Notes: generated by a model from the letters alone, not told the origin. A DNA stretch of 27,756 nucleotides from an uncultured Flavobacteriales bacterium (GCA_913009535.1 CAJVXR010000011.1:1-27756), one strand, 5' to 3'. Shown: positions 1 through 8,761, counted from the first letter of the stretch. Translations and numbers: made by a program.

Positions 1-313
1 ATTTTGAATTTACTTTCCAATCTAATTGAGCAATTTTTAAAAAAGCAGTATGAGAGCTTCCAGCACTATTTTTCCCTATATCATATGTGATTTTAGCAGA
101 AAAATTTTCATTAAATGAGTATTTATATCCTAAATAAACTCTAGAAAGCTCAAATGCACTAACCTTTGTTACATCTTCGGTAAAATCATAATTATAATTC
201 CAAAAAACTTTGAAATGTGGATTTCCTGATGCTACAAAATCTGTACTATTACCCTGTGAAAAACTCATCAGTGGTAGTAGTAATAAATTAAGTACAATTA
301 AGTATTTTTTCAT
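1..313 (-). CDS. Porin-like outer-membrane beta-barrel protein, N-terminal part (cut by window edge)
   Basis: This partial gene enters from the left edge, so only about 104 residues are visible. The product starts MKKYLIVLNLLLLPLMSFSQ, a clear Sec signal peptide with the SFSQ ending common in Bacteroidota exported proteins. The mature part alternates polar and hydrophobic residues and contains FELSRVYLGYKYSFNENFSA and later TAFLKIAQLDWKV. This pattern resembles the N-terminal strands of Bacteroidota porin-like proteins (relatives of the phosphate-selective porin O/P fold). The likely location is the outer membrane. The substrate cannot be told from this fragment, and a different beta-barrel family is possible. 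A direct repeat resembling a Pho box lies 52 bases upstream of the start codon. Confidence 0.7.
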   Translation of the reverse strand, partial: MKKYLIVLNLLLLPLMSFSQGNSTDFVASGNPHFKVFWNYNYDFTEDVTKVSAFELSRVYLGYKYSFNENFSAKITYDIGKNSAGSSHTAFLKIAQLDWKVNSK

Positions 314-364
314 AACATAAATAATTTTTATTGTTACAAATAACTTACTATTAATAGGATATAA

Positions 365-381
365 TGTTAAGCCAATGTTAA
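365..381 (-). promoter_or_regulatory. Pho-box-like direct repeat upstream of the porin-like gene
   Basis: On the minus strand the sequence reads TTAACA-TTGGC-TTAACA: two identical 6-mers five bases apart, giving an 11-base period. The identity is wider, since AATGTTAAG occurs on the plus strand at 363-371 and 374-382. A looser third copy (TTAAAT) lies at 385-390. Tandem hexamers with an 11-base period are how OmpR/PhoB-family response regulators bind, and TTAACA-N5-TTAACA matches the published Bacillus subtilis PhoP box. A -7-like element (GTTATTTG, minus, 337-344) lies 20 bases downstream. Binding and the target gene (porin-like gene or dgt) are inference. Confidence 0.35.
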
Positions 382-442
382 GAAATTTAACGAATATTTG
401 TTCTTGATTTTAATTATATTGCGACTAGATAAATTTATAAAT

Positions 443-1771
443 ATGAATTGGGAACAATTACTCTCACTTAAGCGTCAAGGAGATACAACTAAAAGAATTA
501 GAAAAGAGGAAGATGAGACTAGATTAGGCTTTGAGGTGGATTATGATCGGATTATATTTTCTTCTGAATTTAGAAGTCTTCAAGACAAAACACAGGTTAT
601 CCCTCTCTCAGACAACGACTTTGTACACACAAGGTTAACCCATAGTTTAGAAGTCAGTGTTGTAGGTAGATCTTTGGGTAGAAAGGTAGGAACTAAAATA
701 TTAACTAAATACCCGCATCTTCAAGCCACACATGGATATCAGGCTAATGATTTTGGAGCTATAGTAGCTTCTGCGTCCTTAGCCCATGACATTGGAAATC
801 CTCCGTTTGGTCATAGTGGTGAAAAATCAATTGGTCAATATTTTAGAAATGGTAATGGAAGTAAATTTTTAAATGATTTAACAAAAAAAGAATACCAAGA
901 TTTATGCGATTATGAGGGTAATGCTAACGGATTTAAAATACTTACTCAGTCTAGAACTGGACGTGAAGGAGGTTTAAGGTTAAGTTATGCTACATTGGGA
1001 GCATTTATTAAATACCCAAAGGAATCTTTACCTTTTAAACCTACAAATAATGTCAGTGATAAAAAGTTTGGAGTCTTTCAAAGTGAATTAGAAATATTTA
1101 ATGATGTTTTTAGTGAACTCGGATTAATTGTAAATGATAATAAAATTAGACATCCTTTAGCTTATTTAGTTGAAGCTGCAGATGATATATGTTATACTAT
1201 TATTGATTTTGAAGATGGAATTAATTTAGGGTTAATAGAAGAAGAATTCGCACTTGAGTATTTGATTAATCTTGTAAGAGATAGTATCAATAGCAATAAA
1301 TATAACTCACTTACCAATAAGCAAGACCGTGTAAGTTACTTGAGAGCTTTGGCTATTAACACATTAATTAATGAAGTTGTAGATATTTTCATAACTAACG
1401 AAGAAGAAATATTAAAAGGGAATTTTAAATCTGCTTTACTAGATAAAAGTAAATTTTCAGCACAAATAAATGATATTATTAAATTAAGTATTAGTAATAT
1501 TTATCAATCTAGAGATGTAGTTGAAAAGGAAATTGCTGGTTATAATATAATAAATAAGCTATTAGACATATTTATAACTTCTTTAAATAATAATGAAGAC
1601 GGAAATGCAAGTAGTTATGATAAATTAATTTTAGAATTGTTGCCCCAAAAATTCAACCTTTTAGGATCTAGTCTTTACAACAGATTAATAGGTGTTTGTC
1701 ACTATGTTTCATCAATGTCTGATACTCAAGCTGTAATTACCTACAAGAAAATTAGTGGGAATCATTTTTAA
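443..1771 (+). CDS. dgt: Deoxyguanosinetriphosphate triphosphohydrolase (dGTPase, HD domain)
   Basis: This cytosolic enzyme hydrolyses dGTP to deoxyguanosine and triphosphate, adjusting the dNTP pool. The 442-residue product shows the HD-domain signature: H67 in HTRLTHSLEV, H115-D116 in LAHDIGNPPFGHSGE, and a later Asp pair (D247/D248) in EAADDICYTI that supplies the last metal ligand. The length fits the family. The frame is open from a TTG at 398, but that extension is a hydrophobic stretch in the intergenic AT-rich region. The ATG at 443 gives the start MNWEQLLSLKRQGDT typical of Bacteroidota homologues. The 3' end overlaps the convergent dxs gene by 20 bases. Some HD hydrolases of this type prefer other dNTPs, so strict dGTP specificity is inferred. 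Confidence 0.93.
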   Translation: MNWEQLLSLKRQGDTTKRIRKEEDETRLGFEVDYDRIIFSSEFRSLQDKTQVIPLSDNDFVHTRLTHSLEVSVVGRSLGRKVGTKILTKYPHLQATHGYQANDFGAIVASASLAHDIGNPPFGHSGEKSIGQYFRNGNGSKFLNDLTKKEYQDLCDYEGNANGFKILTQSRTGREGGLRLSYATLGAFIKYPKESLPFKPTNNVSDKKFGVFQSELEIFNDVFSELGLIVNDNKIRHPLAYLVEAADDICYTIIDFEDGINLGLIEEEFALEYLINLVRDSINSNKYNSLTNKQDRVSYLRALAINTLINEVVDIFITNEEEILKGNFKSALLDKSKFSAQINDIIKLSISNIYQSRDVVEKEIAGYNIINKLLDIFITSLNNNEDGNASSYDKLILELLPQKFNLLGSSLYNRLIGVCHYVSSMSDTQAVITYKKISGNHF

Positions 1772-3521
1772 AACTTTCAATAGTTATTTCTAAACTAGTT
1801 TTATCAAGACCTATTGATTCTTTTAATTTTTCAGTTTTCCCATGTTTGATGAAAATATCAGGAACTCCTAAAATTTTGACTTTATTTGAATAATTATTTT
1901 CAGACATAAATTCTAATACAGAACTGCCAAAACCGCCAGCTTTGACACCATCTTCTATTGTGATTATCTTATCTCCTCTTTGACATACTTTATGTAATAT
2001 TTTGGTATCTATTGGTTTAATAAACCTCATATCATATAAACTAAGATTAAGTTTATTAGAAATATCTATTACCTCATTTATAATTGTCCCAACACATAAT
2101 ATGCTTAATAATTTACCGCTTCTAATTTCTTCACCTTGCCCAATTTTCACTTCTTTATATTCCTTTTCCCAGTCAAATATTAACCCTCTTCCTCTTGGGT
2201 ATCTAATTGCTATTGGACCTCTGTCTTTAAGTTGTGAAGTATATAAAATATTTCTTAATTCTATTTCATTTCTTGGAGCAAAAATCGTCAAGTTTGGAAT
2301 ACACCTAAGGTAAGCAATGTCAAAAACTCCGTGATGAGTAGCACCGTCATTACCAACTAAGCCAGCTCTATCTATACAAAAAATTACAGGTAGTTTTTGT
2401 ATGGCTACATCATGAATAATTTGATCATAGGCTCTTTGTAAAAAAGTAGAATAAATTACACAAAATGGAATTAATCCTTGAGATGCAAAACCGGCCGCAA
2501 GTGTTACAGCGTGCTGTTCAGCTATTCCAACATCAAAAGCCCTATCAGGTAATTCTTTAATCATATGAGTAAGCGAACTCCCAGTAGGCATTGCTGGAGT
2601 AATAGCGATAATTTTATTATTTTTCTTGGCTAAATCTAATATGGTTAATCCAAATACATCTTGAAATTTGGGTGATAAATTTTTCACTTTGCTGTTAATA
2701 ATAACACCAGTTTTATTATCAAACTTTCCAGGTGCATGGTATTTAATTTGATCCTCTTCTGCTAGTTTTAAGCCCTTACCTTTTTTTGTAATTACATGTA
2801 TTAATTTAGGGCCTTTTTTATTTTTAATCCTTTTAAATACTATTAATAATGAATCAATACTATGCCCATCAATAGGGCCGTAATAATCAAAATTCAAAGA
2901 CTCAAAAATATTATCTGTTTTCTTGCTGTTTACTTTTACAGTACTTAAATAATTTTTTAAAGCCCCAACACTAGGATCTATTCCAATAGAATTATCATTT
3001 AAAATTACGGTAATATTAGAATTTGTAACACCAGCATGATTTAGCCCTTCAAATGCCATGCCACTAGCAATAGATGCGTCACCAATTACCGCTATATGTT
3101 CTTTGTCAAATTCCTGTTTTATGCTAGATGCTAAGCTCATTCCTAAAGCTGCAGAAATTGAGGTAGAAGAGTGTCCCACTCCAAAACTATCAAATTCACT
3201 TTCATTTATTTCTGGAAAACCACTAATTCCTCCAAACTCCCTATTTGTGTGGAAGCTATTTTTTCTTCCAGTTAATATTTTATGACCATAAGCTTGATGA
3301 CCAACATCCCAAACTAATTTATCAATTGGAGTGTTAAACACATAGTGAAGTGCAATAGTTAATTCAACAGTGCCTAAGCTTGAACCTAAATGACCTTCTT
3401 TTTTAGAAACAATATCAATTATAAACTCTCTAAGATCTTTTGCTAATCCAAATAAATCTTCTTCTGAAAGTTTTCGTAAATCATCAATATTATTGACTTT
3501 ATTTAAAAATTCTAAGGCCAT
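1752..3521 (-). CDS. dxs: 1-deoxy-D-xylulose-5-phosphate synthase
   Basis: This thiamine-diphosphate enzyme condenses pyruvate and glyceraldehyde 3-phosphate to DXP, the first step of the MEP isoprenoid pathway. The 589-residue protein shows KEGHLGSSLG with H44, DVGHQAYGHKILTGR (72-86), the ThDP/Mg motif GDAS...N175-D-N (148-177), and VGIAEQHAVTLAAG with the catalytic Glu at 335. A transketolase pyrimidine domain and a C-terminal domain follow. It is shorter than the 620-residue Escherichia coli enzyme, as is usual in Flavobacteriia. The canonical GDG motif reads GDA here, but the metal-binding Asp149 is kept. The gene stands alone on its strand, divergent from the M36 peptidase and convergent with dgt. 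Its product should ultimately feed the prenyl diphosphate synthase near 16 kb. Confidence 0.95.
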   Translation of the reverse strand: MALEFLNKVNNIDDLRKLSEEDLFGLAKDLREFIIDIVSKKEGHLGSSLGTVELTIALHYVFNTPIDKLVWDVGHQAYGHKILTGRKNSFHTNREFGGISGFPEINESEFDSFGVGHSSTSISAALGMSLASSIKQEFDKEHIAVIGDASIASGMAFEGLNHAGVTNSNITVILNDNSIGIDPSVGALKNYLSTVKVNSKKTDNIFESLNFDYYGPIDGHSIDSLLIVFKRIKNKKGPKLIHVITKKGKGLKLAEEDQIKYHAPGKFDNKTGVIINSKVKNLSPKFQDVFGLTILDLAKKNNKIIAITPAMPTGSSLTHMIKELPDRAFDVGIAEQHAVTLAAGFASQGLIPFCVIYSTFLQRAYDQIIHDVAIQKLPVIFCIDRAGLVGNDGATHHGVFDIAYLRCIPNLTIFAPRNEIELRNILYTSQLKDRGPIAIRYPRGRGLIFDWEKEYKEVKIGQGEEIRSGKLLSILCVGTIINEVIDISNKLNLSLYDMRFIKPIDTKILHKVCQRGDKIITIEDGVKAGGFGSSVLEFMSENNYSNKVKILGVPDIFIKHGKTEKLKESIGLDKTSLEITIESFKNDSH

Positions 3522-3559
3522 TTTATTAAATAATTAACTCTGTTAGTTAGTGTACTCTG

Positions 3560-3587
3560 CAAAAATAACACAATTAAGTTTATCAAA
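3560..3587 (-). promoter_or_regulatory. Probable dxs promoter (Bacteroidota -33/-7 type)
   Basis: On the minus strand TATTTTTG (3560-3567) fits the -7 consensus TAnnTTTG, and TTTG (3584-3587) lies 16 bases upstream as a -33 element. That spacing is slightly shorter than the usual 17-23. The -7 box ends 38 bases before the dxs ATG. Confidence 0.45.
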
Positions 3588-3622
3588 ACATATCTTAATT
3601 AATAGAGTTCGAAATAATTACT

Positions 3623-3630
3623 TATTTTTG
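3623..3630 (+). promoter_or_regulatory. Probable -7 element for the M36 peptidase gene
   Basis: TATTTTTG matches TAnnTTTG and lies 33 bases before the start codon at 3664. It is the same octamer as the dxs -7 box on the opposite strand, so the 142-base gap appears to hold two divergent promoters. No good TTG is seen at the -33 position, hence moderate confidence. Confidence 0.4.
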
Positions 3631-3663
3631 AACTTAATTTAAGCTATACCCTAAACCTAAAAT

Positions 3664-6270
3664 ATGCAAAAACTCCTTTTTCTTTTTTTAATTTCTACTT
3701 CAATTTTTTCTCAAAATCAATCAAATACAATAATTGAGGAATATCTTAAAGAGACTAAGTCCACTCATATGTTAATAGATTCAGATATTGATGAATTTTT
3801 TATTAACAATGAGATTGACTCTGAGAGTATGGGTATGAAAATATTATACATCAATCAAATGCATAACGGAATAAAGATTTATAATGCAATTTCTACAATT
3901 TCTATAAAAGATAGTGAGGTATTTTACTACACAAATAATTTTTTAAAAAACATAACAGAAAAAATCAATTCTAGCACACCAATTATAAGTCCAAGTGATG
4001 CAATTACTAATGTAATAAATTATTATGGTTTGGGAATAGCTACTAACCTTCGAGAATTGAGTTCAGAAGATAATAGTTTTATTTTCAGTTCTGGTGGAGT
4101 TTCACAACATGATATTCCAGTTGATTTAGCTTATTATAACAATAGCGAAAGTTCTATTAATCTAGTATGGGATTTAAGTATTCATACTTTAGATGGAAAG
4201 TTTTGGTACAGTGTTAGAGTGGATGCTCTAAACGGAGAGATTCTTAATAAATCAGATTGGATTATAAACTGTAGTTTTGAGTCTAATCAAGATCATAAAA
4301 ACACCCAAAGCAATAGTCCAAAAATATATAATCAAGAAACTGAAACAAAATCTGTACTAACGGATGGATCCTCATATAGTGTTTTTGCATTGCCAGTTGA
4401 AAGTCCAATTCACGGATCAAGACAACTTTTATCAGAGCCTTCTAACGATTCAGCCTCACCTTATGGATGGCACGACATTAATGGAGTTGATGGCCCAGAA
4501 TATACAATAACCAGAGGTAATAATGTTTGGGCTAGAGAAGATGTCGATGGCTTAGGGGGTAATGGATACTCTCCTGACGGCACATCTGAGCTAAATTTTG
4601 ATTTTGAACTTAATTTTGATCAACAACCAATTGGTTATCAAGACGCTTCATTAACTAATTTATTTTACATTAATAATATGATGCATGATATTTGGTATCA
4701 ATATGGTTTTGATGAACAAAGCGGAAACTTTCAAGAAAATAATTACGGGAACTCTAGTTCGACATGGGGAAGTGGAGATTCTGTGAATGCAGATGGACAA
4801 GATGGTGACGGAATGAATAATGCTAGCTTTGGAACCCCTCCTGATGGAGCTAATCCATCAATGACAATGTATTTATGGAATGGACCCAATGGGGAACCAT
4901 TAACAATAAATAATGGAGCATCTTCAGGTTCATACTCTGCTGGTTCAGCTGATTTTGGAGATTCGCTACCAATTGACTCTTATTTAACAGCAGATTTAGC
5001 ATTAGTTATAGATGAACTAATTATAGGAGGAGATAGTTATGATGCATGTCAGAGTATTACAAATGGAAGTGAAATTGCAGGTAAAATTGCTGTTATTAGA
5101 AGAGGAACATGTGAATTTGGCTTCAAAGTATTTGCGGCACAAGCACAAGGCGCAGTAGCAGTTATCATTGTAAATAATGTTCCAGGATCAGCTGTTAATA
5201 TGGGAGGAGGAGCAGACGGTGGAAGTGTTACAATTCCGTCAATTATGGTTGCACAAGATTTAGGAAATGATTTAATATCGGAGTTAGAATCCGGAATAAC
5301 AATAAGCGGATCATTAATCGGTACTATTGATTTAGACGGAAGCTTTGATAATAGTATTGTTTCTCATGAGTATGGTCATGGAATTTCAAATAGGCTTACT
5401 GGCGGCTCTAGTTCGGTAAATTGCATGAATAATCCCGAACAAATGGGAGAAGGTTGGTCTGATTGGATTGCACTAATGTTAACAATTGAAGAGGGTGATT
5501 TATCAACAGACATTAGAGGAATGAGTCCATTTGCTTCGGGTCAATCTACAACTGGAACTGGAATAAGAAATGCGCCTTATACTACAGATTTTTTAATTAA
5601 CAATTATACCTACGGAGATTCAAATAACGCATCAAATGTTAGTGAACCTCATGGTGTAGGCTTTGTTTTTGCCACAATGTTATGGGATCTAACATGGGCT
5701 TATATAGATAAATATGGATTTGACTCGGACTTGTTTAACGGTACTGGAGGAAATAATAAGGTAATGCAATTAGTTTTAGATGGACTAAAATTACAGCCTT
5801 GTAGTCCAGGTTTTGTTGATGGTAGAGACGCTATACTTGCTGCAGACATGGCTTCTACAGGAGGCCAAAATCAATGCCTTATATGGGAGGCTTTTGCAAA
5901 TAGAGGGCTTGGATACAATGCATCTCAAGGAGATAGTGAAAGTCGAACTGATCAAATTGAAGATTTTAGTTTGCCACCAGACGAAGATCCAACTTTAGAT
6001 AATTGTGAAGTTTTAAGTGTTATTGACATTGAAAATATGACAATAGTTTATCCTAACCCAGCAAACGGGTCAGTAAATATTGTTTCTCAATTTATTGATG
6101 GCGCTACTATAATTAAGTTAATTGATTTAAATGGTAGAATAGTTTTAGAAGGAAATTATAATTTTGAAAACAAAATCAATGTTAATTTACAGAACATTAG
6201 CTCAGGAGTTTACATACTAAACTTGAATAATAATGGTGTGATGTATAATCATAAACTAATTATTAATTAA
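3664..6270 (+). CDS. Secreted M36 (fungalysin-type) zinc metallopeptidase with PA insert and type IX sorting domain
   Basis: This 868-residue product is an exported protease. Residues 1-16 form a signal peptide (MQKLLFLFLISTSIFS, next residue Q). An FTP-like inhibitory propeptide region follows up to about residue 200. The M36 catalytic domain carries the zinc motif HEYGH (568-572) and the third ligand Glu596 in GEGWSDW. A protease-associated (PA) domain is inserted at about 440-555, recognisable by GKIAVIRRGTCEFGFK and the following Ala/Val-rich stretch. The last 75 residues, beginning with YPNPANGSVNI at 796, are a Por/type IX secretion C-terminal domain ending in GVYILNLNNNGVMYNHKLII. The protein should therefore cross the outer membrane through the type IX system and be attached to the surface or released. 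A likely role is degradation of external protein for nutrition; the substrate is unknown. Confidence 0.93.
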   Translation: MQKLLFLFLISTSIFSQNQSNTIIEEYLKETKSTHMLIDSDIDEFFINNEIDSESMGMKILYINQMHNGIKIYNAISTISIKDSEVFYYTNNFLKNITEKINSSTPIISPSDAITNVINYYGLGIATNLRELSSEDNSFIFSSGGVSQHDIPVDLAYYNNSESSINLVWDLSIHTLDGKFWYSVRVDALNGEILNKSDWIINCSFESNQDHKNTQSNSPKIYNQETETKSVLTDGSSYSVFALPVESPIHGSRQLLSEPSNDSASPYGWHDINGVDGPEYTITRGNNVWAREDVDGLGGNGYSPDGTSELNFDFELNFDQQPIGYQDASLTNLFYINNMMHDIWYQYGFDEQSGNFQENNYGNSSSTWGSGDSVNADGQDGDGMNNASFGTPPDGANPSMTMYLWNGPNGEPLTINNGASSGSYSAGSADFGDSLPIDSYLTADLALVIDELIIGGDSYDACQSITNGSEIAGKIAVIRRGTCEFGFKVFAAQAQGAVAVIIVNNVPGSAVNMGGGADGGSVTIPSIMVAQDLGNDLISELESGITISGSLIGTIDLDGSFDNSIVSHEYGHGISNRLTGGSSSVNCMNNPEQMGEGWSDWIALMLTIEEGDLSTDIRGMSPFASGQSTTGTGIRNAPYTTDFLINNYTYGDSNNASNVSEPHGVGFVFATMLWDLTWAYIDKYGFDSDLFNGTGGNNKVMQLVLDGLKLQPCSPGFVDGRDAILAADMASTGGQNQCLIWEAFANRGLGYNASQGDSESRTDQIEDFSLPPDEDPTLDNCEVLSVIDIENMTIVYPNPANGSVNIVSQFIDGATIIKLIDLNGRIVLEGNYNFENKINVNLQNISSGVYILNLNNNGVMYNHKLIIN

Positions 6271-6277
6271 CATATTA

Positions 6278-6721
6278 ATGCTTTTAAATTACGATTCTAA
6301 TTATTTCATGAAAAAAGCCATTGAAGAGGCTAAGATTGGATTAGATAAAGGAGAAGTTCCCGTAGGGGCAATAATTGTAATTGATAATAAAATTATAGCT
6401 AGGGCCCACAACTTGACTGAATCACTTTGCGATGTAACCGCACATGCTGAGATATTGGCAATAACTGCAGCTTCAAATTTTTTAGGATCTAAATTTTTAC
6501 ATGAGTGTACAATGTATGTTACACTTGAGCCATGTTCAATGTGCTTTGGTGCATTATACTGGAGTCAAATATCTAGAGTAGTATATTCAGCCGAAGAAAA
6601 AAATAATGGAGTTAATGTTGTAAGATCAAAAATCCATCCAAAAACTAAAATAGAGGGCGGAGTGTTAGCTAGTCAAACAGAGATAATACTGAAAGAGTTT
6701 TTCAAAAAAAAAAGAACCTAA
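6278..6721 (+). CDS. tadA: tRNA-specific adenosine deaminase
   Basis: TadA deaminates adenosine 34 to inosine in tRNA-Arg(ACG), letting it read CGN codons. The 147-residue product has the cytidine-deaminase-fold zinc motifs: TAHAE with His56 and the proton-shuttle Glu58, and LEPCSMC with Cys86 and Cys89. The family pattern NYFMKKAIEEAKIGLDKGEVPVGA is present at the N terminus, which supports the ATG at 6278 over the internal ATG at 6308. It begins 7 bases after the M36 stop codon, so it may be read through from that gene. Its last codons are a lysine-rich poly-A run, and its stop overlaps that of the convergent small membrane-protein gene. A nucleoside or guanine deaminase is the alternative, but the motif spacing favours TadA. 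Confidence 0.88.
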   Translation: MLLNYDSNYFMKKAIEEAKIGLDKGEVPVGAIIVIDNKIIARAHNLTESLCDVTAHAEILAITAASNFLGSKFLHECTMYVTLEPCSMCFGALYWSQISRVVYSAEEKNNGVNVVRSKIHPKTKIEGGVLASQTEIILKEFFKKKRT

Positions 6722-6732
6722 TCTCTTTTTTT
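6707..6732. terminator. Possible bidirectional terminator between tadA and the convergent small gene
   Basis: AAAAAAAGA (6707-6715) can pair with TCTTTTTTT (6724-6732) around an 8-base loop. The stem has one G-C pair only, but it sits exactly on the two convergent stop codons and offers a T-run to both strands. Its stability is low. Confidence 0.3.
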
Positions 6733-6993
6733 AGTTTTATTCATTTTATCAATGTTTTCTTGCGTTAGCATATAATCTCTTACATCTTTATCTTTCCATC
6801 GATAATATGAAAAGGTTGGAAATACAATAAAAAACAAAATTACAACCCCAGATCCTATCACTTGATCACTATTTATTTCAAAATCAATACTTAAATTAAA
6901 GATTTCAAAATCAATACTAATATTCTTAAACAGAAGACCAAAAAAAATTAGAGATAAACTAAGGATTGTAGTAAAAACAATTAGTTTTTTCAT
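6718..6993 (-). CDS. Small two-helix membrane protein, unknown function
   Basis: This 91-residue product has one hydrophobic segment at about residues 4-22 and another at about 47-64, followed by a basic-aromatic tail (YYRWKDKDVRDYMLTQENIDKMN). I do not know a function; it looks like a conserved Flavobacteriia hypothetical. The frame is open from an ATG at 7008 inside aspS, but the ATG at 6993 lies one base after the aspS stop codon and gives a normal MKKL start. I therefore infer translation coupled to aspS. The loop between the helices contains a near-repeat, SIDFEIFNL then SIDFEINSD (residues 26-43), encoded by a 17-base DNA duplication. Its last four bases overlap the tadA stop region. 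Confidence 0.65.
   Translation of the reverse strand: MKKLIVFTTILSLSLIFFGLLFKNISIDFEIFNLSIDFEINSDQVIGSGVVILFFIVFPTFSYYRWKDKDVRDYMLTQENIDKMNKTKKRD
6875..6918. repeat. In-frame short tandem duplication within the small membrane-protein gene
   Basis: ATTTCAAAATCAATACT occurs at 6875-6891 and again at 6902-6918. The period is 27 bases, exactly nine codons, so the reading frame is kept and the peptide SIDFEI is doubled in the inter-helix loop. Confidence 0.85.
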
Positions 6994-6994
6994 A

Positions 6995-8743
6995 TTATAA
7001 ATTAACATTTAGATTTAGCTCATCTAACTGTTTTGAGTCAAGCTTAGAAGGTGAGTTAATCATTACATCTCTTCCCGAGTTGTTCTTTGGAAAAGCAATA
7101 AAATCTCTAATAGTTTCTTGACCACCTAATATTGCAACCAATCTATCTAATCCAAATGCTATTCCTCCATGAGGGGGTGCCCCATATTCAAACGCATTCA
7201 TTAAAAACCCAAACTGTTCATTTGCCTCTTCCTCAGAAAACCCAAGATGTTTAAGCATTAATGCTTGTATTTTTTTATCATGAATTCTAATGGATCCACC
7301 GCCTATTTCATTTCCATTTAAAACTAAATCGTAAGCATTGGCTTTTACTTCTGCTGGACTAGTTTTAAGTAATTTAAGTTGATCTAACTTTGGAGATGTA
7401 AATGGGTGATGCATTGCATGGTACTTGTTTGTCTCTTCATCCCACTCTAGAAGTGGAAAATCTGTAACCCATAATGGAGCGAATTCATCAGGGTTTCTTA
7501 ACCCTAAATTTTCAGCTACATGTAATCTTAGAGCACTTAATTGAGCTCTTACTTTATCGGATTTACCGCAAACTATTAATACTAAATCTCCTTTATTTGC
7601 TTTAGTTATTTGAGCCCATTTTTTTAAATCATCCTGGTTATAAAATTTATCCACAGAAGATTTAAAAGTTCCGTCCTCATTACATCTTAAATAGATTAAT
7701 CCACTAGCACCAATTTGTGGTCTTTTTACCCAATCTGTATATTTGTCAAGTTGTTTTCTAGTAAAATCATTTCCTTTAGGGACGCTAATTCCAACTACAA
7801 GTTCGGCAGTATTAAAAACATTAAAGTCTTTATGTTTTGTCACCTCATTTAGTTCTCCAAATTCCATTCCAAACCGTATGTCAGGTTTATCAGATCCATA
7901 TTTTGACATAGCTTCATCATAAGTCATTCTTGGAAATGATTTAATATCAATATTTTTAACTTTTTTGATTAAATGTTTTGTTAATCCTTCAAAAGTATTT
8001 AGAATATCTTCTTGATTAACGAAAGACATTTCACAATCGATTTGTGTAAATTCAGGTTGTCTATCAGCTCTTAGATCTTCATCTCTAAAACATTTTACAA
8101 TTTGAAAATATTTATCTAATCCACCAACCATTAACAGTTGTTTGAAAGTTTGAGGGGATTGAGGTAATGCATAAAACTCTCCCTCATTCATTCTTGAAGG
8201 AACAACAAAATCTCTAGCACCTTCAGGCGTAGATTTAATTAAGTAAGGAGTTTCTACCTCAATAAAATCACTAGAAGACAGGTAACTTCTCACTTCTTGT
8301 GTTACTTTATGTCTTAGGATCAAATTATCTTTTATGTAATTTCTTCTTATGTCTAAATATCTATATTGCATTCTTAACTCATCACCTCCGTCTGTATTTT
8401 CTTCAATTGTGAATGGAGGAACTTTTGACTTATTAAGGATTTTTAACTCTGTTACTAAAATCTCAATTTCACCAGTCAGTATATTAGGATTTTTAGAACT
8501 TCGCTCAATAACCTCTCCTTTTACTTGTATAACAAACTCTCTTCCTAGCGACTTAGCATTTTGTAAAATATCTTTTGAAGTTCTCTCCTCGTCAAATATT
8601 AGTTGAGATATTCCATAGCGATCTCTAAGGTCTACCCAAACCATGAACCCTTTATCTCTAGATTTTTGGACCCATCCAGATAAAGTTACTTGCTTTCCTA
8701 AATCAGAAATCCTTAATTCTCCACAATTGTGAGTTCTATACAT
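6995..8743 (-). CDS. aspS: Aspartyl-tRNA synthetase
   Basis: This class II synthetase charges tRNA-Asp with aspartate in the cytosol. The 582-residue length fits the bacterial form. The N-terminal OB-fold anticodon domain covers about residues 1-105 ([20 protein letters not shown]). The catalytic core has [18 protein letters not shown], the flipping-loop and substrate residues YALPQSPQ (191-198), motif 2 [14 protein letters not shown] (219-232), and motif 3 GLDR (531-534). A GAD-type insertion lies between motifs 2 and 3. The gene begins 34 bases after the RND pump gene and is followed after one base by a small membrane-protein gene. It may be read through from the efflux operon, but a -7-type box just upstream suggests its own promoter. 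Confidence 0.96.
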   Translation of the reverse strand: MYRTHNCGELRISDLGKQVTLSGWVQKSRDKGFMVWVDLRDRYGISQLIFDEERTSKDILQNAKSLGREFVIQVKGEVIERSSKNPNILTGEIEILVTELKILNKSKVPPFTIEENTDGGDELRMQYRYLDIRRNYIKDNLILRHKVTQEVRSYLSSSDFIEVETPYLIKSTPEGARDFVVPSRMNEGEFYALPQSPQTFKQLLMVGGLDKYFQIVKCFRDEDLRADRQPEFTQIDCEMSFVNQEDILNTFEGLTKHLIKKVKNIDIKSFPRMTYDEAMSKYGSDKPDIRFGMEFGELNEVTKHKDFNVFNTAELVVGISVPKGNDFTRKQLDKYTDWVKRPQIGASGLIYLRCNEDGTFKSSVDKFYNQDDLKKWAQITKANKGDLVLIVCGKSDKVRAQLSALRLHVAENLGLRNPDEFAPLWVTDFPLLEWDEETNKYHAMHHPFTSPKLDQLKLLKTSPAEVKANAYDLVLNGNEIGGGSIRIHDKKIQALMLKHLGFSEEEANEQFGFLMNAFEYGAPPHGGIAFGLDRLVAILGGQETIRDFIAFPKNNSGRDVMINSPSKLDSKQLDELNLNVNL

Positions 8744-8761
8744 AGTCTATTATTATAATTA

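Noticed and set aside
398..442. TTG-initiated N-terminal extension of dgt
   Set aside because: It adds a hydrophobic 15-residue stretch read from an AT-rich gap. The ATG at 443 gives the standard family N terminus.
2002..2313. Plus-strand open frame opposite dxs
   Set aside because: It lies wholly inside dxs on the other strand and shows no recognisable protein features. The same applies to 3058-3285.
3070..3080. Dxs cofactor motif GDA instead of GDG as a sign of a defective enzyme
   Set aside because: The metal-binding Asp149 and downstream Asn are intact, all other motifs are present, and I recall the same GDAS form in other Flavobacteriia Dxs proteins.
3606..3634. AGTTC-N19-GAACT inverted repeat in the dxs/M36 gap
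   Set aside because: The arms are only five bases with a 19-base gap, which is expected by chance in a region of this length.
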